Shown here piece after piece: positions 43,401 through 55,400 of a DNA stretch of 64,000 bases. The position numbers and the translations under genes are program-made. The stretch's first letter is position 1, and each line of letters starts with the position of its first letter. Below the pieces are notes generated by a model. It ran no database searches. It saw only the letters and a list, made by a program, of their open reading frames with translations, and had not been told where the DNA came from. Where the stretch lies: assembly GCF_023101765.2 (NCBI RefSeq), contig NC_064218.1, forward strand, positions 3,348,001-3,412,000. The letters are read 5' to 3'. The DNA comes from Spodoptera frugiperda (Eukaryota > Arthropoda > Insecta > Lepidoptera > Noctuidae).

Positions 43401-46400
43401 CGTTTTAAAAATTAATCTATAACTTGTAAAAAAAAATATTACACAAATCATCATGCATTGTAAGCGAAGTTGTTCTAAGAAAATATGCAGGAAAATTGCA
43501 TTAATATGCAAGGAAAACCAGCATGGTAGTACGAAAAATTTTGATTTGCCAATTTGTGTACAAACGGTGCGGTTACCGGTACAGTGGTTACACTGAAAGT
43601 CCGACAAAACACTGACATGAATTTAGATGTTTCCAAATACGAATCGCATAAAAGTTATGCACAAGTGTTCAAAGTATTTGTAAAAGTAATCTCATGTAAT
43701 GTGGATCGACTTGAATGCGATTCTGGAGCTATGACAAGACGACAGCTAGTCAATCGCAGTCACCCTGCAGTCTTCCTGTGGGGAACAGGGGTGGACTGGG
43801 GGGTAGAAGCGTTTGCGTCTGTGTTTACTAACCTGTGAAGTAAGTGCAATTTTGCTCGTAATTGCCCATATGAGTTTTGTGCGTGGCTGCCAATAAACTG
43901 AGCTCATTAATTTTCGTCGTCTCCGCTTGCGGGAGGTCGGGCGCGCGCTTGTATGGCCAGTCCGCCCCTGACGATATTAATGAGGGTAGAAGCGAGATTG
44001 CAACCGTGTCGTATTAAAATGCCCAATGAAGTGTACCTCATTGAGAAGTGAAGCTACTGGTGAATGTAACCAATCATAGAAAACAAATATTCTATCTCTT
44101 AAATGAATGACAAAATTAAAATGAATCGAAATCGGAGAAATAGAATAGTTATTTCTATGAAATATTAGCAGTACCTAAAACTGTTTTAATTGCATAATGT
44201 AATTGCAGTATCTACAACTTTGGTAGCTTTTACGAAAGCAAATTGAAATATTTGATATATCACAGACAAAATTTATTCGCGAAGCTACCAAAGAATATTG
44301 ATGTGAAACCGTTTCATAAGGAATTTGTGTTGCAGAGAGTATTCATTCATACAAGTTCTTTACCAAACGGTTCACGTATTCGAAGATTGTTCAAAAATCA
44401 AAGTGGAACCTTACATAATGCTTCTGAAATCCAAAGAAAATATCATCTGTTGCAAATGAGAGTTGAAACAGAGTGAATAGTTAGAATTTTTAGAAGAAAA
44501 AGTATTTAAAGACAAACTACCTAATAATTTAGAAACGTTAATTAAAATTAACCTGTACAATGTAATTCCAATTGAGAAAAGTAGAAAATTGCATAGAACG
44601 CAAGCATTCAAAGGTTGAATAGTCGAAATAATGGTCTCCTAAGTGACATAATTTGGACAAGAATTATTGAATATCATGCAGAATTATAGCCAATAAAACT
44701 TACGTCCGTAATCTAAATCTACAAAATTAATTTGGCAAGTTAATTGATTCCAATGATTGTACCGAACCCCTATAAAATGCATTCGTTGTCATAGTATTGT
44801 TAGCCCTTCGTGTTTGCAAAGCGTTCATTCGGATACATAGTGGCAGCATCGTTTAGTTTCAGTGTTATTTGTCTCGTGCTTTTCAGTGTTGAAGCCGTGC
44901 CAATAAATTGGATTAGGTTGTGTAGTGCCATCAAACTGCAATATTTATTTGATTGCCTTCCAATCCCTCAATCGCGGCCCACGTGCTACTTCCCGAACCT
45001 TATTCAATTTGATGCCAATACTGAACCCGAAAAGTTTTTAGGAAGTGAAATAGTGCTAATGTTCGAAATGGATTTTACCTAGCACGACGATCTGGTTGAG
45101 GTAGTCCGGGTTTAGCGGGTACTTGTCCTGTATGCTCTTTGTCGGCTTTTTTGGTTTCAGAGCAGGCTTCTCAATTTTTGTTGCGTGTGTGTGTTTCGAT
45201 TCTTGCGTTTGGCTGTCTTGGGAAACCTGCAATATGGAAATTCATTCATGGAAAATGCTGAAGACATTTTAAATACTGAATTTAAGTTGCTTTCTTTGAA
45301 ACAAGATGGCGTACCTGTTGAATTTGAGGCATGGGCATGGGCATCATCGGTGTGGGCATGGGGGTAGGCATGGGCATTGGCATCTGCATAGGCATTGGCA
45401 TCTGCATGGGGGTCTGCATCGGCATTGGCATCGGTGTGGGGGGGTGGTTTGGCGGCGGTGGCAGTTGGGGAATCAGTAGGTGTCTCCTGGGGTGCGGATG
45501 TGGTGCTTGGTCGTCTGACGTATGCTCTCCATCGTCGTGGTCATCCACCACACCCGAGTCATCGAGGGAGGACTCCCTGTTGTTACTGTGGTCACTTAAT
45601 TGACGACCCGCCGCACTGAGAGCACCTCGACCTGACAAAGATATTAGTTTATAGAAAAACGAATACAAAATATTTAGCTCTCCATTTCAGAATCTAAAAT
45701 TTAGAATCTTCTTATATATTTGATACATTATAATAAGAGCACATAATATAATGTACTATAGAGCCGCCGAGAAAATGTTCATTCAATACGTTTCTGCTCG
45801 AGCGATATTCTATTAACATTTTCTGAGTTTTACTCGACAGCGAATCAATCTTTATGTCGTTGTATCGTCGAAATCATATTAATATACAAGCTTTTAGTTC
45901 GACGTGATGATAATGGTATACTCGTAGATATTGTTATTTATTTTCAGATTTTACATCTATAGGTACCTATATGTAACTCAAATAGATGTTTGAGTAGGTA
46001 CTCTGATATTTTATTAAAGTAAATAGTTAATATAGTTACCTACACTATTGCATTTCAGGCAATATTGAATAGTGTTAATATTGATAATATAAAAGTAGTA
46101 AGGGTTACAGAAACTACAGAGTACCCTTAGTATGAGTTTGTTTTACGTTTAAAGTAATCGAAACGAGAGCGCGTTCGGCGGTCTGATTGGCCGGCTCGAA
46201 TAAATCAACCAATCAGATTAGTTTAAACGTAAAGCAAACTCGTACTAAGGGTACAGGTAAAGCTTGACAACAGCAGTCTCAGGTCTCAGTACCTACTTAA
46301 GACGACAGGTCTTTGTTAGTCATTTTCAAACCCAGGTATAATGTTACAAGATTTTTCCTTTTAGTTGGGACTTCAATAATCCTCAGACCATTATAGTAGA

Positions 46401-49400
46401 AGTATAGAAAGGTGGTGTACCTAATGCATTGTCTGGGTGCAGGGTGTGGGGCGGGGGCGGGGGCTGCGGCGCCGGCAGCGGCGGGGGTGACGCGCTCGGG
46501 GTCACGGACCGCGAGCGAGACCGCGACCGGGACCGCTTGCACGCGTCACTGAAACAACGGACACACTGTTACTGCTGCACTGAACCATGGTGTTTCTACA
46601 TATGGGTACTACACCTTCGTTATGTCTTCGACTGATTAATTCAATATGTAAGGTGCTTAATAGTAAGTACACGTACTCTGCCTTAATATTATGTGAAAAT
46701 CCTTAAAAAAGATGTAACATGACTGTACTGTAATGTTTTATAATAAAATATGTTTTCTCCATTGAAATACTTATATCTTAAATCAGTAAGTTAATTAGCT
46801 TAAAACTAAAAATTTTATTCTATCAATTTAAAAAACCTAAAAGCACTTTCAACATAACTTAAGTACTACCGCCGCAATCAGAGTCGTTTAATGGTTACTT
46901 AATCCAGTTCTTAGGAATTGTTTTCTATACAAAATCAGTAGTAAGGAATCATTAAATATCTCTGAGTGCGGCAGTAAGTGTGCTTCTTATAAAAAAACCC
47001 TAAAATATTTCCTTCAAATAACCGTCTTAGAAAATTAGGAATTCATTGAATGTATCAATGACATCAATACGCGAACATACGTGGTAGCATGTTCAAAAAT
47101 TTATAGCCTCTCAAGTTTCGCCGTTAATGGAAGCCGGGGCTTAGCGCGGCTACCGCTCGCTATGGTAAATGGTCCCGCGGCAAACAGCATTATCATGTAA
47201 ATTCACGTGTTGACTCCGAGTTTTCCGGAATTGGGTCAAACAGGTGAGCCGCTTTCCAACGGAAATATGTATTGTGGATTGCGGGAACTACATTTGTCGT
47301 CGGCTCCTCTAGATTAATAGTTCGCTTTATTGTACTTGTATTGCGGGCTTCGTGCTAACCTAACCAATGGTATGGCCATTTACTTATGTTATATGTCACA
47401 TAGATATATCTTTCTGTCGCCAAACGTACTTTGTATTCATAGAAATGGCTACAGAACAGAAACAGCACGAGACAAACTTGTGTTTGAAAACGTTAACTTG
47501 CTTTTTCAATTAACTAAATGAGAGTTGCGTCCAAGTGCTTTCAACTTTAAATCGGATCAAACTAATGAAGTTTACGGAGTTCAACGAAAGTTTGGAGATA
47601 AAAATAATTCAAAATGTTAAAGTTAGACGGGAGAAACGTTTGGATAAGAATACCACGTACAGATGTTACGGAGTATATTTTTAGCATTTTAGTAGATATC
47701 AATATTAGGTTTATTATTTATTTAGGACTCTCGCGGAGGCCACAAAAGTCTGTACCTATTTCAAGAAACGATTTCTATAAATAAAATAAATTCCGTCTCC
47801 AGCAATGTGCTCATTCTATTTGACGCTTTCCTTAAATTGCTTTACAGTTTCGTACATGTCTCCCAAGAGGATATACTCAACAGAATTTCCCAAAGATTGG
47901 ATTACGATTCACGTAACTCGCAGCCCAATCCTGTTGCCTCGCTCACATTATCCATAACCGGAAATCATATTTTGCATTTCATGTGATATCTAACTGGAAT
48001 CCGAATGCAGAATCGAATGGCATTTGGTATTGGAAGAAATTGTGAGAGCTGAGACGAAATTCGACATCTCTATTCGTTTGCTAAAAAGTTAGCTTTAAAA
48101 ATATCTTCGTCGGAACAGTATTTTAAAAGAGCTCGTCGGCTGTCGGATTCGTTTGTGTTTTGATCTCCTCGAGTCAATAGCCAGACAGCAGACGAGGTTT
48201 GCAGAATGTCACCAAGTAAATGAGCTTTTTCATTATCACCTCGGGGCCTTACAATCTGCTGCGAATCGGGAGGACCGTTTCGATTTTATTGAATTACACT
48301 TCGTAATTGAACAACTGTGGATCAAGGCTAGATAAAGATTTTCGAGTAAAATTTCACAAGACTGATATTGCGTCTGTCGTGGCACTTGATATAAAATGTT
48401 ATTGACACTTCCCTTTTGTTTTTATACGGGGGATTCAGGATTATGTTAACAATATCCCTCTTTCTTATCGTGTCACGCACACGGTAACTGGATGTAATAT
48501 ATTCTTATTTCTTACTAGCTTTTATACGGGACTGCTCAGTCGTAAATTTTCGAATTATAAAAGGGTAGAGAAGATATTACAGACATTCCCCTACATTGAA
48601 ATCAGTACCATTTATTTTGAATGGGGAAAATCATCCAATTACTTCTTCCGTTTTGGGTAGGCTAGAGGGAGTGTCAGACTCTTACTGACTAAAAACTACC
48701 TCATTCGTACTCCTGCTTTTCGAGCCGGAGCCCCGGAAAACCCGCTACGTAATCCGCAGCTGCAGGTAAATATGTTCCATAACAGTTCAATAATTATATC
48801 TGGTATCTGCAGATCCACACAAAGGAGTAGATATAACTAATAATATAATAGAACAAGCAAGTCTATCATTTTCATGAACAGAGAACTTGGATTTAATTCA
48901 ACAAAGTCTGCCAATACGATACGGGATGCATTTCACTTGGCTGTGTATATTCCCGAGAATCTGAGTTAACTCGTGCTACGATGGCAGCGACTAAGTTTGT
49001 TGAAGGCTTCGCTTATTTGATTCCCTCGTCGCACACCTTTCGCTCGAGTTTCAGTAAACATTCCTATGTTAGTTTATTTTACTTTATAATTAGTAAGAGT
49101 TGTTTATTCTTTATTTATGTTTGTATAAGTTGAGATGGAATATAATTATGTTTGAGAGCGTGAGCAAACAAGCATGAGTTAGTTTTTCTTTTGTTTAAAG
49201 AACTCTTTTTAAAAAGAAAGAAGAATATTATATGTACATGTCAGCAGGCATTAGCTAGTATCGTTTAATCGGTAAATTAAGACTGCCAAGGCAAGTGGCA
49301 AGGGGTCTCGGGTTCGAATCTCGGTTTGGGAAAAGTATTTCTGGGTATTATTCGGTTTTTCGAAAATTTCTCAGCACAAATAGCACGGAGTCTGCAAATG

Positions 49401-52400
49401 TGCCCAGTATATGGCAATAGGCTAACCCCTTATTACATGGGACTTATATCACAATGGTGAAAAGTGGGTGTACATTGTGTAGCGGCATTACGTGCCGTAA
49501 TGTGCACTTCTGCCTACTCCTTCGAGGATAAAAGGCGTGACGTTATTTATTATACTTTATTTTTAAGATTAAAAGTTTGGATTTAAGCAAATCACACTTT
49601 CAATTAGGATCTTGTTCAATAAGAATCTGCATTTAAAGAAAGTAACAGTACGTATTTCATCCGTTTTACCGAGAGCCAACGAGCTGGTTAAATTCTCAGC
49701 CACTCAGAATTTCATCCATAGCTTATTTCGAATACAAAACGCAAATCCGTTGAATGTTATCGCTCAAACGGCAGATATTTGTTTTTTGCCGGGAAAGTGT
49801 CCCGTAGCTGGCTCAGATAATTCTCCCGTCCTATTCCAGGCTTAACTTCACGATAATCCCGCCGCTGGAATCTTGTTAGCCGGCTCCACGCTCTTTGACT
49901 GCATTCCTTTGTCAGTCTGTTTTCTTTGTATAATTACGGTGAAGAATCACGAGATTTGTAATTAGTTTTGTGCGACACGCTTGTACAATTAGAGATAACT
50001 GTAAACCTTGTTACTCTGTTATTGTGATACGTTTTTGTTTGATTATGTTGTGCTGTGTTTTCACAGTGTTTAACGCAATTTTCTTGCTTTCTGTTTCTAC
50101 TGAAGGATAGAAAATAGAACTGTATATCACACTAAAGATATAAATGTGAAAGTTCTTTTGTTCGTATGTTTGTCCGTTAATAACACTGAAACTACTGAAT
50201 GGATTTTGATGAAATTTGGTATAAAGACAGGGTATGAGCTGACTTTTTATCCCATGGGAACGTGGCCGAATTCACTGGCAGAAGCTAGTAACGTTAATAT
50301 GACTTCTTATGAAATAGGATGAACTTAATAGTAGATATTTCATAAATAGAGAACATCGCGTTCCCTAACGACTCATCGCTTCCTACTCCATTTAGTGGAG
50401 CGCCTGGGGGTTTTCACCTCGGATTAGAGTTACAGTGAATGAATTAATATGATCGATGTGGGATATTGTTTTTTAAACTATAAATTGCAATGTTTACCCA
50501 AAAAATTTTTGTGCACTCCATTTTTTTATTGTTTAAACAAATTATTATAAAAAATTAATGTTTGACCATATATTTTCACTTTAAACAGTATTTTTTTTTA
50601 TTTATATGTTAAATCTTACCTGAGTAGACATATAGGAACATTTTTCAAAGATACCTGTGTATAAAAATAGCAGTATCTCGAACAGGTAGGAAAACGTGGA
50701 GGGGAGAGCGGAGCGACAGCTGCTATGTACAATGGAACTTCTTGGCCAGTTTAATTATAAATGAAACGCAGTCTATTGTGTACATTGAAAAAAATACGGT
50801 AATTAATTATGACTAATGAAAAGAAAAAAAAATATTTGTACAAAATCTGATTATTTAAATATATTACATTGTTGTCTACATCAAATATTTTCTTCTACTT
50901 CATCTATCTGTATAATAGGTGAAGTATTGGAACAACTATTTCCGCTGCACTGTAAACATGATACACTGCAGTATAAACTACACTCGCGAGCAACCAAATC
51001 GACTCAACCTACATGTGCGCATTCGAAGATGTTTTCCTAAAAATATACTGAATTGTTTTTAAAAACCGATATACCATTAGAAAGCTTACAACTTCAGCTT
51101 TATATTGGTACCATTATTATAAAAATTGTATCAGTACTTTTTAAAATATTTAACTTAATTCAGCGGACTAGAGTATTTGCTCACTACGACTCCAACAAGT
51201 TATAACACAAACTACCCCTATAAAACCTCCACATTAAGGTTAACTTTATCTGTGGCTTATCAAAAGTTGATCGTACACATCTCCGCAAAAACGCTTAATT
51301 TTATTTCCAAAAATTTTGGATACGACACCAGAAGAAGCCGCTCAAGTCGTTGCTCTACTGGAACAAGGACTAAGTCAGCGAAGAGTTGCTGCTCATCTGA
51401 GTTTGAGCCAATCTGCAGTATCAAGAGGGTACAGGTAGTATCAAGATACTAGTGCCTTCAATCGAAGACCAAGAATAAGCCGCCACCGGCCGGAATTGAG
51501 GTGTTCTCGGGCAAATTGAATGCGCGCTTGCCGATGGCGGGTCGTCAATTTCGGGCCTGTGGCAGGCCGTTTAGAGGTGAGGCTGGCTTCCTTCAACCAT
51601 CTCCGTACTGTCCACTCGCTGACAGCCACTCTTCGAACTCTTCTGAGTTCCTGTTGAACATCGACACCGGTTAAGTGACGATTTCGTAGTGAAGTTGAAA
51701 TAATAAAACGGTCGTCTCTCTCCGAAGTGGACCGGTGGCGGCTTATTCTTGGTCTTCGATTGAAGGCACTAGTATCTTGATACTACCTGTACCCTCTTGA
51801 TACTGCAGATTGGCTCAAACTCAGATGAGCAGCAACTCTTCGCTGACTTAGTCCTTGTTCCAGTAGAGCAACGACTTGAGCGGCTTCTTCTGGTGTCGTA
51901 TCCAAAATTTTTGGAAATAAAATGAAGCGTTTTTGCGGAGATGTGTACGATCAACTTTCGATAAGCCACAGATAAAGTTAACCTTAATGTGGAGGTTTTA
52001 TAGGGGTAGTTTGTGTTATAACTTGTTGGAGTCGTAGTGAGCAAATACTCTAGTCCGCTGAATTAAGTTAAATATTTTAATATATTTAAATAATCAGATT
52101 TTGTACAAATATTTTTTTTTTTTTTCATTAGTCATAATTAATTACCGTATTTTTTTCAATGTACACAATAGAGTGCGTTTCATTTATAATTAAACTGGCC
52201 AAGAAGTTCCATTGTACATAGCAGCTGTCGCTCCGCTCTCCTCTCCACGTTTTTCTACCTGTTCGAGATACTGCTATTTTTATACACAGGTATCTTTGAA
52301 AAATGTTCCTATATGTCTACTCAGGTAAGATTTAACATATAAATAAAAAAAAATACTGTTTAAAGTGAAAATATATGGTCAAACATTAATTTTTTATAAT

Positions 52401-55400
52401 AATTTGTTTAAACAATAAAAAAATGGAGTGCACAAAAATTTTTTGGGTAAACATTGCAATTTATAGTTTAAAAAACAATATCCCACATCGATCATATTAA
52501 TTCATTCACTGTAACTGTAATCCGAGGTTTTACGGTTTTGAATGCTCCAGGCACTCCACTAATTACCATCTCAACAAAAAAACAACAGTACCATGAAAAT
52601 GGCCGCAAACAAAAAGAATTCCATCAACCATTATAGCGTAGTAAGCGGAACAATTTTGCATCGAGCGAGTGCCGCAAAACGCTGAATCTCGTTTAAAAGC
52701 TAGCTCGATGTCAAAGCGAATGCATCGTAGATATATGTCAGTTGGCAGCTGACATTCCGACGGTATCGACATATCTAGAATATCAGTACTGACGTCCGCA
52801 ACTCCGCACACTGGTGTCGACAGCCGCGCAACAATCAACAATTGTCGATGGTCGATGGCGCGCTTCATTCGGTTTATTGTCAACTTTTAAATATGAATAT
52901 GGAACGCCATCAACGTTTTTTCCCGCTCCCAAATTGGACGCAAACCTTTTGTGTTGTTTATTTACGTTTTTGAGCTCTTTGTTGAACTAAACGATTGTTT
53001 ATTCTCTCGATTCTCCCAAACCATATTTATTGGTATCGATTTTTGTACGTGGGACGTTGATGTTTATTATAAACGGATTATTATTAATAAGACATATCGA
53101 TTGCCGCATTATCTCCGAAAGAAATAAATTAGGTTGTTTCTTTTTGGAGAAATAATTACGAAATACATTACTCACGGAGAGTAATCCGACATTGAGGAGA
53201 TAATAACAATTTGTAAATGAATCTCTTGTATTCTGACAATAATTGTGTATTAATTATTAAGATACATTATTTATTCGGGTATGTAATTAACCTTTCTGTG
53301 GATTTAATGTGCGTAAGTCCGCAAAATATATTAGATAACTAATAACTATGTAGGACCTGCCCACGGGGGCAAGGTTCCAACTAATCCACCAACTTAATTA
53401 TATCTATCTTAAAAGAAACGAATATTATTAAGATGTTTTAATTATAATTACTTTTCCGACCTCATTAAGAGGAAAAAATTAATTAGTGTTAAAAAACCTG
53501 TTAGAAAATGTAATTAAAAATAAATATCTTCTTTCAGAGAGTTTCTGTAAAAGGAGGTGAAGAGCGTGTTGTGGATGAAATGTAATTAAAATGTCATAAG
53601 ATGTAGAACTAGCTTTGTTGGTCATTCGCATAGTGACATTAAATAAGGCTGCTTTTCCATCAAAAATGCTATGTAGCTATGCTACGAAGATGTAATAGCT
53701 AAGCTGTGAAACTATGTGACGATTTCCACCAATACTACGCTATGCGAGTAAGATGCGCAGCTCAATTATGCGTGTATCGATAGTGGTGAAGTTTACCTAG
53801 TACCTATACTAAAATAAAATTTGTGGTCTTTATCTCAATATGTTTTCTTTTACTAGATATGAAAAGAAGTACTTCTACATTCAAGTAAGTTTTATTTCAG
53901 TTAGACCTTTACCGAGTGTTCTCACGTTGTACCAGGGGACCGTCTTGTCGAGTCGCATTGTAAATGTTACTCATGCAGCTTGAGAATAGAAACTACGTAG
54001 AATGTAATATATTTTATTTTGTTTAAAGTAGATTTTATTTTAATGTCCGCCTTGTAGATTATTTTAAAACATTCGACACGTATTTATTATTTGCTTACGA
54101 AAACCAAAAATACTTTCGAAATATAAGTATTAATTGGAAATATCGCGAGACGTCACTTTTAGGTACGTTTTGTACGTAAAAATGTCATAACTAGCTCCTA
54201 TGATTCGTTTTATCTCAGTATTGTTTTAAATCTCTTTTTTTTTTAAATATTATTTGTTTCATTGTTTTATGCCATTAATTTTACATAATTATATGTACTG
54301 TCATTAGGACAATGACTATGTCTCATCAAACTGCCACATGACACAGTTAATCTTACACGATTCATTACACACAGTTATTGGTCATGGATTGGTAAACGAT
54401 TCCTATTGTCATTGTGGGTTATTTGATGACTTATTAATCTTCTTTACACGTTTAGGAAACAGTGAGAGAATTTCTCTAAGAAAAACAGAATGCTCCATCG
54501 TGTTTGCCGGGCTTTTTGCCCAACTGTTGTACGTTGGCATTTTCTATGTGTGACTTCTGTCATCTGTTATGTATAGATACGATTAATTACACAACACGCA
54601 TATGTAAATTAGAATTTTAATTAATTTTATAAGGTGTTAAAACGAAAAAATTAATTTTTCAATTTTTTTTCGACTGAAGATTCTGCAAGAGATCAGAATA
54701 ATATAATATTCAGAATAAATAACAACAATAAACTTTGTAATAACATTAATTGCATAATGAAAGATCACATTTTTGTTTATTGGGTGCATTTTAATTTAAT
54801 ACCTGTAAAACGTTGCCATTTTTGCCGACAGATAAATAAAACCATATATTATTTCTGAAAAGTCAAAGCGAAACGTGATTTTATTTCGCTTTTTCGTAAT
54901 TGAAATTCCACTAAAGTTTTACAAAGTAATTAAGTTCCAATCAGCGTTGAGTACTCATGTTGAATTTTATATGTTCTTGGAAATATATGTATATAGTGTA
55001 ATAGTAACCACTATGCCACTATACATGTGAAAGTGTGTTTGTTTTGATGTTTGTCCATTAATCACGCTGAAACTACTGAACGGATTTTGATGAAATTTGT
55101 TATACAGAATGAACTATGAACTGAATTGGGTGATAGGATACTTTTTATCCCACAGAAACGCGGGCGAAGTCGCTGACAGAAGTTAGTACTAAACCCCTGT
55201 TCCAAATTTCATCCCGTTTCTCTCAGCCGTTTTGACGTTATTGAGCAACAAACATACACACAATCTCATAAACTCTCGCATTTATAATATTAGTAAGATT
55301 ACATTTCTTAAAAAAGGAAATAAAAAGTAGATACGTACGGAATTTTTGCAGTGTTCATATTACGAATATTTACTACCTAATTAAACTGTAAAAAAAACTT

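Larger units (their letters stand above)
32555..45006. repeat. Right unit of the 12.4-kb direct duplication
   Basis: Starts at the first base after the gap with sequence matching 20139 onward. The match ends at 45006, where the left unit runs into the gap. It continues without a break into unique NaCP60E exons on its right. Confidence 0.93.

Noticed and set aside
20139..45006. Two real tandem NaCP60E genes
   Set aside because: The duplicate boundaries coincide with the N gap, the left copy has no 5' half, and differences look allelic.
45331..45619. Glycine-rich plus-strand frames (GMGIGIGIC type)
   Set aside because: They are the opposite strand of the Met-Pro repeat exon, which fits splice phases on the minus strand.
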